A DNA stretch of 64,000 bases from Stratiolaelaps scimitus (lineage: Eukaryota; Arthropoda; Arachnida; Mesostigmata; Laelapidae), in contig JABWDB010000030.1 of NCBI GenBank assembly GCA_019614645.1, positions 2,418,001-2,482,000 of the forward strand, written 5' to 3'. This document shows positions 25,301 to 37,000 of the stretch, piece after piece (position 1 is the first letter of the stretch; every line of letters starts with the position of its first letter). A model generated the notes under the pieces. That model had not been told where the DNA came from. It was given only the letters and a program-made list of their open reading frames with translations, and did no database searches. A program made the position numbers and the translations under genes.

Positions 25301-26691
25301 TGTGGAGTCTGAGGTTCAAATCTGAGTGGAGTCATATTTACTTTTATGGGCAGTATCTCCGCAATAAGATTTGTTAAGTAGTAGTGGCAACTAATGTGGT
25401 CTGCGGCATAGCTACCACTGTGCAGAAAGGAAGGCACCGTACACCCCCTGTATGCGTCATAAATACTGCATGTTTACATACACGGGGCTTTCTACAGACA
25501 CCCTATTGACCACAGTAGTTGTTCACAGACGGGAAGTGGACAGAGGTATTGAGAGAAAGTCTGGTCTTGAGAGAGTGAGAAAGAAGTAAAAGCAGCTGAG
25601 AGTCAGCTAACCACGTCATGTCCGTACGGTGAGGAGGATGTGTGGTGCTCGTGGCTGAGCTTGTACACATCTCACCACCCTTTACTGAAGTAATGCGATA
25701 AGCGATACCGGGAAGGGTGGTGCTGTTGAACATCGTCAACAGTTCCATAGGGGGGGCGGCCATGGTGTTGGCATGCATTAGCATGCCAACAAGCCCCTTT
25801 AAAAAAAAAAAAAAAAAAAAAATGATCTACTCTCTACTGGGACCCTGCCTCTTTTTACCTGTGCTTTCTATTTAACGATGGACGCTGACCTTAAATATCC
25901 TATTGCCAGAGATAAAGCCTCTGTTAATAATGTTTTTGTATTCACAGGCGTCTTCCTTCCCTTTGTTGACTTCACCGAATAATAAATTGTCTCTAGGAGC
26001 AGTCACCTTTAGCTTAACAGCAGATGATTTTACGCCACTTGCACTCCACATCACGGATATTATACATATATTGTTGGAATTGCGAATATTCACTGCCGAT
26101 GCTTCCATATAAAGTTACAGCAGAACGTATGTATGAGTAGATATTCAGCATAGATAGATACGCGCGTATAGAGGTATAGCATATGTGGTTTGAATAATAT
26201 TCTGTCCTAATGCTAGGACTCCTAAGTTGAAACGAAAAGTACACCCAGCAAACTAGGCGGTACCCTTAAGCATTCTAGAGAGAGAAGGGAATGGGTGAAC
26301 AAGGATAGACGATAACAGTCTAGTAGTTGAACGAATATTCAGTGATTAATAATCAAAGACTTGTTCCTATGTGTCGTAGAGCCTGAGTAAACACGCGCAT
26401 ACACGATATCCTACTGAATCAGTGATCATTCTTACAATTGCAGTTCCAAATCTTGGCTGTGCTCATCAACGTGCTGTTGAGTACTACTTGGAAGCCCTAA
26501 AAAGCAAAGACCGTTGTCGTTATCACGGATTCCCTTGTCCCTCTGTGAACGAGGCACAGGTCGGCCTATGTGGACTCATCATGGATCGACGGCATTACAT
26601 GAGTATGGATCGTCGTCGGATCGAGTCGGCCGCCATCCTCTACCTCAGAACGAATTCTACACCCCCGTATTGTTTGCCAGACGACTATTGA
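16376..26691 (+). CDS. secreted pancreatic-type (neutral) lipase, 5 exons, 398 aa
   Basis: Exons: 16376..16708, 19698..19847, 20099..20375, 20803..20991, 26444..26691 (1197 nt, phases 0,0,1,1; stop TGA). Residues 1-28 look like a secretion signal (VTYVCCTMWLVVV core). The mature start has CYNELGCFKK, the disulphide-linked N-terminal motif of the pancreatic lipase family. Oxyanion-hole motif VTHGFGG at about 148-154; nucleophile elbow GFSLGA with Ser at about 228; catalytic Asp in ALDTAAP at about 256 (usually LDPAGP); HVDYYPNGG at about 300; catalytic His in GCAHQRA at about 324. The triad is therefore complete. Such enzymes hydrolyse triacylglycerols or phospholipids outside the cell, in gut or haemolymph; the substrate cannot be told. 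No C-terminal PLAT domain is present, as usual in arthropod neutral lipases. The last intron (5.45 kb) is filled by an R1-like element and a SINE. Confidence 0.92.
18060..18087. repeat. perfect hairpin, 12 bp arms, 4-base loop
   Basis: TGCATTGTTCTC at 18060..18071 pairs exactly with 18076..18087 around the loop ACTA. It lies about 75 bp upstream of the diverged SINE copy. Confidence 0.6.
18160..18262 (+). repeat. diverged tRNA-derived SINE copy (family S2)
   Basis: GTCGTCAGCGCGGTGGCTGG is close to the head of the minus-strand copy at 5158 (GTCAGTGCGGTGGCCTGG). A degenerate B box GGATCGAGAAC follows and continues straight into CTTAAGCATTGTGAAA, identical to 51409..51424 in the CR1-like LINE tail. 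Confidence 0.55.
21185..24685 (+). pseudogene. fragmented ORF1 (gag) and ORF2 (endonuclease/reverse transcriptase) of the R1-like element
   Basis: At least six overlapping short frames carry the pieces: 21185..22180 for gag, 22900..23570 for endonuclease, 23530..23787, 23946..24128 and 24404..24685 for reverse transcriptase. Frameshifts and stops separate each. Compared with the other R1-like element in the window (52185..53617), the region after the thumb motif (connection and C-terminal domain) is missing. It is non-functional. Confidence 0.75.
24741..24804. repeat. inverted repeat in the R1-like element 3' UTR (14 bp arms)
   Basis: AAATAAATAATAAC at 24741..24754 is the exact inverse complement of 24791..24804, with a GC-rich 36-base loop between. 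It begins next to the end of the coding remnant. Confidence 0.7.
24829..24857. repeat. GC-rich perfect hairpin, 12 bp arms, 5-base loop
   Basis: GTCGGCAGGAGC at 24829..24840 pairs with GCTCCTGCCGAC at 24846..24857 around TGCAG. Strong 3' UTR hairpins can serve as the recognition structure for a non-LTR element's own reverse transcriptase; that role is inference. A run of CTTCAGTCTT-type tandem words follows (about 24865-24935). Confidence 0.7.
25251..25822 (+). mobile_element. tRNA-derived SINE family S1, full copy with target-site duplication
   Basis: About 570 bp. The head has a pol III A box (TGGCGTGGTGG, 25260..25270) and B box (GGTTCAAATCT, 25313..25323) at tRNA-like spacing. A long unrelated body follows, and a 22-base poly-A tail (25801..25822) ends it. 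Flanks repeat: AATGATCTGC at 25241..25250 and AATGATCTAC at 25821..25830, a 10 bp target duplication with one mismatch. Poly-A plus duplication fits L1-type retroposition. A second copy lies at 31364..31917 and a tail fragment at 9845..9935. Confidence 0.85.
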
Positions 26692-26828
26692 TCCACCATT
26701 CAACAACAGCAGCAACGGAGAGCTCCAGATAATATATAATAATACGAAACCCTCTCAACAGAGTGTTTAAATTCGTAGCAGTCACCAAAGAGCTACACCA
26801 AAAATATAATAATAACATTTTATTATAA

Positions 26829-26834
26829 AATAAA
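26829..26834 (+). terminator. polyadenylation signal AATAAA of the lipase gene
   Basis: Canonical AATAAA about 140 nt after the lipase stop codon, in an AT-rich 3' UTR. Confidence 0.6.
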
Positions 26835-27540
26835 AAAATTATAATATGCTCAGTGTAGTTCTTTCTCGGCACCTAGAGTCAATGTGTTCTATCAAAGGAA
26901 CCTGTGTAACCAGCTAACAATAACACAGTACTTTCATTTCAATACTATTTTCAGACAGGCCACATTTACCGTAATCTACTAAGACATATTGAAACATCAC
27001 GCGAACCAGTTTATTAAGTAGGTCACATCTTATGTTATAGTACCTTTATATATGTGACAATTTTCGTGCATGTATCCTTGCACAGACCTTGCATAGACTA
27101 TGCATGGTCAATAATAGGATAAATGAAATCAAGGAAGACACATGCATACGACTTGAATGGGGCAAATATGATGTTTGGATCTTATTTGTGCTTCTTGGAG
27201 ACTTGAAGTAGTATTGAGACTTTTGTGGATACTCACTGATCGTTTCTAATTTAGAATAAAAAATTAAGATGCAGCTCTTAATTTACGATTGCAAAAGTAG
27301 GTAAATTTGAAACTTTCTATATATAATATATAATTTTAGATTTACAAGGAGTTTCACTGTTTTCCGGTTTTCCAGAACAGTAAAACTCACTTCGAATACA
27401 GGTTAACACAACGTAATCAGAGTAAGACGGTCCAGATCGTCAAATGTGAAAGTAAGTATGATTTCATTCAGAGGGAGGTATTCTATTTTCCAAGCATTTT
27501 CAACTTAGTAAGCACGAAGTACTGTCCTCGGCCTTGCAAA

Positions 27541-28240
27541 AAGATGTCGCCAAGTCCTTGGTTTCCTACACCCAAACGAGCTCCCCCCCCCCGGAATCCT
27601 GTAGCTTGGGCTACTCCTTAAGGAACACCATATAACCGAGGGGTGTTTACACGTTGTCCACATAAGAAGGTGCTAAAGTGCCAACCACCGTGGTGTCCCA
27701 AACCAGGCATTCACCCCAGTGGAAAGGGATGAGGGTGGGATAAACGGGTTGGCGTCTTGACGAGGAAAACCTGCGAGCTCCTTTGCTGAGTGGAGGGCAT
27801 TTGTGGGCTCAACCCGATTGGCCGTTGTGGCCATTCTCCGCGAAAGGGTCCCCACAACGGCCGCAGCTGTGGGCTGCAACGACAGGAGCACTGAGGCGGA
27901 GGTCCACACGAAGCAGAGAGGCAGGAAGAGAGAGAGAGCGAGAGAGAGGTCGTTGACGGTATTGCCCTGGGACGAGAAGGGCAGCGGATGGATCCCCTGC
28001 ACCCAACTGTTGATGGTTTGGAGACGCGTCCCGCCAGTGTCCCGTGGTGTCGGGTCCAGGAGGGAGTCCCGCAGCTGGTGGAGAGGTAGTCTGTAACGAC
28101 CTGGCCAGGGGAACTGGAGCTTGAGAATCATCGCAAGAGTGTCCTGCGCCATGCCGTCAAAGTCACGGAGTTCCGCAGCCTCAGTGCCGGCCAGGGTGGT
28201 CCAGAGTAAGTGCTGGATGAGAGCCGCCGAGACAGAGTAC
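27541..28240. other. GC-rich island, unclassified repeat-like insert
   Basis: A 0.7 kb block of high GC in AT-rich surroundings, beginning next to a poly-C run (27583-27592). On the minus strand 27673..28152 stays open for 159 codons; the part with LQFPWPGRYRLPLHQLRD is not low complexity and resembles element-derived protein in style, but I recognise no family. An interrupted (GA)n tract (27926-27950) forms part of it. It could be a fragment of a non-LTR element or a GC-rich satellite. No terminal repeats were seen. Confidence 0.35.
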
Positions 28241-30179
28241 CGGAAGAGAAATAAAGCATGGGCACTACATCACCTGAGCTGTCGTTTAAGCTACTTAATA
28301 CCCTTTATTAGTGTATTACCCTAGCTAATATTTGATTATGAGTATTATCATCAACATATTATCAGCACGCGGTCGACCACTGTATTGGTGTTGCGATTGT
28401 CTATCTACCAGAGGTATTCCTACTCTTCAAGAGAATTCTAGCATTTATTTTTAGAATTATAGGAATTCAACAGCTTATCATTGTCCGAGGTCCAGCCGGT
28501 TTTCGGAGGATTCCGGAGGGAACCACTGAAACAGAGAATAAACAACGAACATGTGGTCATGCAATTTAATGGAGAAACACCTTATCCTTGTATTCGTTTA
28601 ATAAAAACTCAATAAGCACAAACAATTAATTAGCAAACTGCAATCAACGTTTTGATTGATAGCTGGTTCCATAATTAATAATAAATCAATAATAGTGAAC
28701 CCGAGTGATGATGTGAGCCGTTGAACACTTTATTCCTCTGCTTGAACGTAAATTTGAAGAACGACCTCTGATGAGAGATATTTGGATGAGTATATTTTTG
28801 AGTTTTTGAAGGTTTCCTTCTAACCAACATTTAAAAGAGAAGGGCACTTTCCACTAATATAGCTGCAGCAACAGTTGTCAACAGTGCACAGGTTGTAAAT
28901 AAAAATGAATAAAATAGATCACCAGGGACTTGGACGAGAAGAACAAATGTAACGAAATCTGTTTTCTATGATCACAAATCAACACTATCTGTGTATTCTC
29001 ATATCATATAAACTCATTATTATTAAGATCCTCAGTCATCTAATCGAAAAATATAATGAAATGATGAATCCATACAGCTGCCGGCCGCTCTCGAGAAGAT
29101 ACCCGGTCTGGTTAGTATGTAGTGAAACTGTGTTTAGTGACGGCTGAGACACAAACAGATACTGGTGGCGCAATCAAAATGGTTCAAGTAGACCTCAACG
29201 AAAATTTCAAATCTTAAGGTCTAAGATGTAACAATCCTGAAATATATCGAGGCGAGGTGTCAGGTCGTGGAACGAATAGACAAGAGTCAAAGGCAAGAGT
29301 CGCTTCATTCATTCACTGTTCGGATAAAGTGTTTTCATTTTTCGTGTTTGCATTCGCATGGTGATGCTCTAGCGGTATAGTTAGTACTTACCGAGATCAG
29401 TTGGAAATTGACTCCTTGAGTCTGGAAATCGAATAATTTGAACACCACTAACCAATTACAAGAAGTCATGAATCTATCTTATTTTATACGATGCAGGCCA
29501 AACAACACAATCAACATGTCCATGCGTTGGAGAGTCAATATTTTTTCCACCTCGAAGATTATTCGGCAATACGTTAAAATGTGAGTGATGTATGTGATTA
29601 AGGTGTAAAGACTAATTCAGCATTTAGACGTTGTATGGTAAAACAGACCACAGTTATTATAGAAGCAATTACATGTTAATTTTTTATCGCTGCAACATAG
29701 AACCCGTCTGATAAAGAAATTTTTTATCCTGTGAATGACTTCGTTGTATTAGAAGGTGTTGGCGTTGTCATGTACATTTCGAACCTATTTGTACATCTCA
29801 GACCTCAATTTGAGCTGATAAGCGACCACTTTCATGCTGCACGAAATCCAACTGGAAAAGGACTTTGGGAAGAAACCACATCATTACATTGTTACCATAA
29901 TTTCAATGTGGAGTGAATAACTATGTTGTATGAAGGAATAAATGACTAGCTAGGCTCAACGACGATAGTCGTCGTTACGTGCAACATCATCACATGGCTG
30001 GATATGATCCGGAATAGGTTGTCTCTATCTTCTTCTATAGAAGTACCTAAAATTCGATTGATCATCATGGATGTAGTGAAAAAATGAGCTCAAGGTGTTC
30101 TAAAAGTGACGCAACTATTCCATACCGTACTAATTAAATTGTGCTAATCGTTCTAAAATAATTTCCTGTTGTGACACAG

Positions 30180-30790
30180 CCTAAGCCAGGCAAGGGGGCT
30201 CAAGGGAGGTTGTGGGTAAACCAGTCAGAGAGCTCGTAACCTACACGGTCAAATCAAGGGCGGCCTGGGCGGAGGTTATAGACTGGATGCAAGGGATCAT
30301 TAAGCTAAGGGAGAATAAGGTGAGAGAAAGAAGAGTCCGAATAAGCCCCTATAGTCCCCTCCCGAGGGGACTCGGAGGCCCACCCCAGCTTTAAAAAGGA
30401 CTTTCTGGACCGGGGATAGGTAGACGGAACAACCGGGACCTCTTGGGACGATTGGCCGTCTTGTCACGGGGGCCTCCTCCTTGATCTGCCTCTCCTCGCG
30501 AATTCCCACTAACGTGGGCCGGGGATTGGTCGATCAACCGTCCCCTGACAGGATACCAACAGGGAAGCACAAAGTTGTCGTAAGAGACTAAAGCATTTGG
30601 GTATGGAACTCCAGCTGGAGCAGTTGCACACCTTCCCCAGATTTCGAAGTAATGCTAATCATACCGAACCTGGGGAAGAGATAGACTCTCAGCAGAGAAT
30701 GGTATTAGCAGGTGGAAGCGTGTTGTCATCCAGATCAATCCTGCAGTGAATCGGCCCACTTTCTATGGAGATTGGAATGGCGTTTGAAGA
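30180..30790. other. second GC-rich island with gag-like short frame
   Basis: The plus strand from about 30190 to 30394 reads GKPVRELVTYTVKSRAAW, then a Trp-Met-rich and Lys/Arg/Glu-rich stretch, resembling the coiled-coil parts of non-LTR ORF1 proteins. The rest, to about 30790, is a GC-rich block that could be element UTR. Family not identified. Confidence 0.3.
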
Positions 30791-31363
30791 ACATTTATTC
30801 CTCTAAAAAAGCATAATTTCCTATAGGCTTATTTTTGTTAAATAGTATTAATAATGTGTATTTAGAGACGAAATAGATATAAGTGCACAAAGAGAGAGAG
30901 CGAGCGAGCGCGCGCTCGATTGACCTTCGAACTCAATCATTATTAGTCAGCCACGCAGACATCGAGATGCTTCACTTTCTCCGTGCTATATTACGATCAA
31001 GATACCTAAAAAAAATTCACATGAATGTTACGAACGCACCTATTCGAGTCCGATAAGTTAAAGGAACACAGAGATATCGCCGTTGTTTGGAAAACTGGTA
31101 GACAGAACCAACAAACCGTTGAGTTTTCTAAAGTTGAGATCTTGCCGACTTGTCTGACGTTTATCACTTGTTTCTTCATACCAGATTAGGGTATGAAATT
31201 AGGCGTGACGAGAAGACTCTGATACGAGCGTAGGGGTTCGTCGAATTTCTCAAACTTGTCGACACCCGACCTCAGCTCGGGGCATAATCCATAGCCAAAG
31301 TGCCTCCAGCCCCTTTCAAAGATGATATCATGCGTAGCTCTAAAGCTAGGGTTGATAATGCTT

Positions 31364-31917
31364 ATCTTTGGGGGTATTGGCATGCTAATATGCATCTCAA
31401 CACTGTGGCCCACCCCTTCTGGAGCTGTTGACGATGTTCAACAGCACCACTGCCACCACCACCCTTCTTGGTATCACCTAGCGCATTCGTTCAGTTAGGG
31501 CGGTGAGTACAAGCACAGCCGCGGGCACCACACATCCTCCTTTGCCGTACGGCCATGGCGTGGTTAGCTGACTCTCAGCTGCTTCCCTTCTCCCTTACTC
31601 TCTCACGACCAGACTTTCTCTCAATACCTCTGTCCACTTCCCTCCTGTGAACAACTACTGTGGTCAATAGGGTGTCTGTAGAAAGCCCCGTGTATGTAAA
31701 AATGCAGTATTTATGGTGCATACAGGGGGTGTACGACGCCTTCTGCACAGTGGTAGCTGTGCTGCAGGTCACATTAGTTGCCACTACTACCTTTCAAATC
31801 TTATTGTGGGGATACTGCCTATACAAGTAAATATGGCCCCACTCAAATTTGAACCTCAAACTCCACAAAACTCCCTTCGGATACTGCCTATTTTACCCAA
31901 CACGCTATGCCCGCAGG
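31364..31917 (-). mobile_element. tRNA-derived SINE family S1, second full-length copy
   Basis: Inverse orientation to the 25251..25822 copy and similar over its whole length. The head lies at the right end (GCGGGCATAGCG read on the minus strand), with the B box as GGTTCAAATTT. The tail ends at the left with GGCATGCTAATATGC-type sequence but has no poly-A left. A (TA)n tract abuts the head. Confidence 0.8.
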
Positions 31918-32765
31918 CATATATATGTATATGTATATATACATATGTTTATGTGTGTATATATATATATATATATAGATGGAAACATGTCGCAATATGA
32001 TAACAAATGTTTTCTGCGAAACATTCGATCGTAGAATCGGATTTATGTAAATAAAATTATCTCAAAGTCTATAACAAAATTTAATACGCTGTAATTCTTC
32101 GTGAAATTGCGATAACACAAGTTCAAACATAGTTGATGGTGGTTATTTCGCTATAGTTGATGGTGGTTACTTTTTTTTAGTGCATTCTCCACTCATCAAG
32201 TTGTCCCAAGAACCATTAAAGTTTTGCAAACTAATACAACAGTCACATCTTAAAGTTGCATTTAAGAATACCTTATCCTGATTTTCACTTATCCCTACCA
32301 TAAGCTCTAATCTAATAAACAATAAAAGCATAGAATGATTTGTTATTAAGCTATCTTTAGTTGTTAATTAACTAATCTTATCAAGTGGCTTTAGACTCAA
32401 CACTCGAATAGATAACGACGAATTTAAGCCAGGCCGCATATGCTAAGGCTGATCTATGAAACGATCGGATTAGCACGACCCCTGAAAATCTGTTAGGAGG
32501 TTGCTTCGGTCGATTCGTACTACGTGATAACTGCTCGAACTCCCTCACCACAATCACTGACAAAAGATCATGTGCGTTTCGTGAGGATGAGAGCAGAGGT
32601 GTACTCATAAGGTGCTGCGCCCGCGGTCACAGTCTCAACATTGCTGGTGTTCAACATCTATCTGAGTTAACCCATTAAGGAATCGGTCCATACTGTGGAA
32701 ACAACATCGTATCACTGTAAGTTTGTCTCAAATGTATTAAATTTTGTGTTCGTTTGTAATAATTA

Positions 32766-32955
32766 AAAAAATATATAGGCGAATATTAGAACATCCCTAT
32801 TGGTTGTGATCTGCATACATTTACACCAGCAGATTCGATCATTTCAAGAAATGAGGGCTTCTAGCGCGCTATTCGTAATTACCAGTGCTTATGTAAATAC
32901 TCCTATTTTGTAGTATTAAAGTTATTCTCTAGAGAAGCATACTCTTCTAAACTGT
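32766..32955. repeat. dispersed repeat family B, copy 1
   Basis: The block with CGAATATTAGAACATCC, GCAGATTCGATCATT and AAATGAGGGCTTCTA through AGAAGCATAC is repeated in the same orientation at 47926..48102 with moderate divergence. No coding capacity or terminal repeats seen. Confidence 0.75.
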
Positions 32956-34002
32956 TCACATAGATAATCTCCCGTCACGAAATTATATGCCCTCTCTCTG
33001 GTAATGGTCTCGGAAAAACGTTGAACATTATAGTCCACGACAACAATTTTTCTTCGATTTTTTTGCACAGACACTTCAATTGCGTTTTTCTAAATCGATA
33101 TGAAATGTAGGTAAACTAAGTGCTACGGTGTTGGGTTTTGTGTTTTGAAAACGCGCTTTGCTTGCGTCATGTATGGATATTTTTACGAAACGAAACTTGA
33201 AACTACAGGGTGTCTTTGAAGCCATTTGTACGTTTGTGGAATGACATGATCTGCCCATGTTTGAAACCACGTACAGTTCGATGGGATAAGATGGAGCTCT
33301 AGCCAATGTTCGAGTGAGTAGGTTTGTGCTTTATGAGGCTTGCAAATAGGGCGGACGTACAAAACTGCTCACGCACATAATATGCCTCCTAATTCGTGGA
33401 GTTCCTATTGTCGAAGTGAATCAAATGACAGGAACAGTACAACTTGACTAAGTAATCATTGTTCAAAATAGCTGTTAATGTTTTTCACACTTCATAATAA
33501 AATATGTGGTCCATTGAGAGCAGATCTCGTTGGCAATTGTTTAACGAAGTTTCCTTACGTTCAAGCTTACCAAGTCGCTACATGTTATACTTTAAGGGAG
33601 CCTATTTTGTATGCGTGACATATAATAGACAAAATGAAGGTCAGATACTCAAGAGATGTAAAGTCTCATATTCACCTCAGAGTGTTTTCTAGGCATCCAA
33701 AGCAACATCCGTACGAACCCCTTGATCTTAGTGCACAAGTCGAGAATGGATGTCTCGGTTGGTTGGAGTACCATGATAGAAGCTGGGAAGAATGAGCCTC
33801 GATTACAAATACAAGGAATCATATATGACATTCGTCAGTGAGCTGAGTATACGACAAAATTGAGTATTGAAGTAACTAAATGTTTGTACTTATTCGTTCT
33901 AGGTAACCACCCTGTAGATTTTCAGAGCCAATAGCCCAAAGTTCAGGGCGATCCTTTGGTGCGGCTGGTAAGAAGCTGAGCAAAACTCTAAAAACAGCGA
34001 AC

Positions 34003-37000
34003 ATGCGGTATTTGGGGCTAATGCCCCTAATAGCGGGCTTTTTCTCTCGATTGGCGAATGAGAATGTAGAATTTCAGAAAGACGCTCTACGAACAAGCTA
34101 CGACTACATCGTGGTGGGTGAGTACAGCATACTCACGGATTACAAGCTATCTACTTGAGAATTGAACCAATTAAGAGGCACTTAACGAGAAGTTTTCCTA
34201 AGCGTAATAATTTACTTATATTAAATTAGCGATATGACCGCATTTTATATGATTAAGGGATGTTGTTCTATTTTTAAAAGGTTTACAGAATATGAACATA
34301 TTTTGCATATACGAAAATATAATATCTGTTTAAATAACACGTATGATCTATTGAACAAATTATAAATTGCTTGTGTCAATTATGTTATTCATAGGTGGAG
34401 GATCTGCTGGAGCGGTTGTAGCAAACCGACTCAGTGAAGATTGCTCAAAAACTGTTCTCTTACTCGAGGCTGGTGGAACAGAGAATCAGCTCTCAGACGT
34501 GCCACTAATAGCAGCAACTTTACAGGTGACTTAACAGATCATAATAGCCTAAGAAAGCTACCAAATCAGGAAGATTATTTTTGCACTGAGCGATCATCAC
34601 ACATTAGCTACTGAAAAAAAGTATCTAGATAGAATTAATTAATTATTTCCACTGAAGGACACGTTTAGGTGGCTACTCACTCAAGAAACCTTTACTTATA
34701 CATAGAACCTCTATGTTTAGGTTTCAATCGAATAATGCACAAACGTTTTAATATTAGGTTGAGCCATAAGTTCCCGCGGTTTTATGAACAATGGAAAAAT
34801 GACGCACTCAGATAGATTGTGCGTCAACCAATTCATATGTTTATTATGTACTCCCCGTTATTATTCAAGACCTGGTCGCACCTTTCGATGAGCTGATGGA
34901 TTCTATTTTTTCCAAAAAAATTGTTTTTTGAGTTGAAAAAGGCGACCATGGTGGGTGCACAATAACTTCCCATCTGAAAGCTTCAAGTGCCGCTTTGGTG
35001 TTTCTCGCCGTGTGTGGCCTTGCGTTGTTGTGAAGGAGGACGACTTGGCCTCGACTGTCGGGTCTCCTTCTGATGCTCGTTCAGCTCATGAGACACCCAG
35101 ACTCCGAGTTTCTGAGGGAATCCCATGGACTGAAGATGTCTACCGACAGTTCTTTGACCACAACCTATCGTTTCAGCCAGTTCACGCTGTGTCTGACAAG
35201 GGTTTTCCTTCAGTAGAGCCTTGAGTAGGTCTTCATCAAACTCAACAGGCCGACCACTACGCGGTGCATCCTCCAGGTCACAGCAGCCCAACCTGAACTT
35301 CGCAAACTGCTCCTGAGCAGTCCTTTCAGATACGCTTGCTTCGCCATACACGGCACAGATATCCCTTGCTGTAGCGGAAGCTGTTAGACCGCGGCGAAAG
35401 CCGAAGAAAAGCAGGTGTCAGAAATGCACTTGTTTATTGTCTGGAATCTCCATCTTTCGAGCCTGATTTCGAGTTGAAATCCAGTTCACAACGAAAATCG
35501 AACTCCGTAGGTGTGAAGAGCGGGAAAAAGGCTTGGAAACCTGTCGGGTTCAAAATAAGTGGAGAGGGCCTTCGTTGAAAGGCCAGTAGGTTCAAACGAA
35601 CCGCGGGAACTTATGACTCAACAACTCATCTAACTCGGGGCTCAATGATTCACAAATTATTCGTCTAGTTTAGTTTAGTGACTGGAACAATTTTACTGAT
35701 CTCTTCTCCATCCGTATTTTAAGGGATCGGCACTCGACTGGAAGTACAAGACGGTCCCACAAACCAAATCGTGTTTTGGCTTGGAAGCTCAACAAAGTTT
35801 GTGGCCACGAGGAAAAGTTCTTGGCGGCTGTAGTGTCCTCAACTATATGCTCTACGTGCGTGGGTGTCACGAGGATTACGACAGGTGGGAATCAGAGTTC
35901 GGCTGCGAGGGATGGTCGTGGAAGGATGTTTTCCCGTATTTCCTCAAAAGTGAAGACAACCAGGATCCTGATATTCGGAATAACGGATGGCACGGAAAAG
36001 GTACCTCTTTATCATGTAGCTATTTATGAAATATTTGAGATCATCAGCTGACATTTGAAAGCGTTTTTTGGAGGATATTCGTGAAGCTGTAAGAGGGAGT
36101 TGTAGTCCCTAAAAGGTCATATTCTGTTGATTGCACAAGGAAAACGCCTCGCTCGGGGCTGACCATGACGGCCTCGGCCTGATATCCTGCCCCCAACAGC
36201 TTCTATAATTATTCTATATTTACATTAGTTTTTTAATCTTTATGAAACTATGCATAATCTTACTATTTGTTGTATTTGTCTTTAGGTGGTTACTTAAATG
36301 TAGAACGTGCGAAATACAACACTGATCTGGCAAGATCGTTTATTGAAGCTGGCAAATACCTAGGGTATCCGGAAACCGATATCAATGGTGCACAGTGTAC
36401 AGGGTAAGTAATATGCTATGCTGTGGTTTGCGTTACCAAGTCGTCCAATCTATAAATTATCATTGTTATGCGCCGAAGGACGTCGGCAAGGTTGGTTAAT
36501 GAATAATTACAGCTCTCAACTAACCACTAATTGTACGATCCTACTTCCAATACGTTACATTTTGTGTACATATGTAGACATCCGCATACATTTTTGTGTC
36601 AACCCTTGGTGGAAATTAGCTCATATTATTATGAGTAAATTTTCAACATCTCCTATATTACAACCGTCCACGTGAATGTGCTAGAAGCAAATATTGCAGG
36701 TGGTTTACCTAAAATCAATCGTGTAAATTATAAAAACACGATAAAATAATTATGATATATGTAGCTTTTCTAAAAGCCGCGACGACTCGTTGTCACTAAA
36801 GTCCACTATGATACTGTACAATAGTTGCTTTTCACAGATAAGTAATCGTCAAGTCGAAATGATTGAATTGTCTTAAACCAACGTCTTGTAATTAATGTCA
36901 TCCTCTCTGTAGCCGGTGAGTAATTATACATAAATTCATTTCGCAGCTTCATGGTACCCCAAGGCACAGTCCGCGACGGGTCGCGTTTATCAACGTCTCG

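Larger units (their letters stand above)
26692..34002. other. 7.3 kb intergenic stretch between lipase and GMC oxidoreductase
   Basis: No host exon could be supported on either strand. It is mostly AT-rich single-copy-looking DNA with two GC-rich islands, a SINE, a (TA)n/(TG)n tract at about 31918-31978 and one copy of dispersed repeat B, all listed separately. A tandem pair of TAGTTGATGGTGGTTA words lies at about 32131-32170. A splice acceptor-like TTCGTTCTAG ends at 33901 and another, GATTTTCAG, near 33925, so a 5' UTR exon of the GMC gene may begin there. Confidence 0.5.

Noticed and set aside
25251..25325. possible tRNA gene
   Set aside because: Same reasoning: A and B boxes belong to a 570 bp SINE with poly-A and target duplication.
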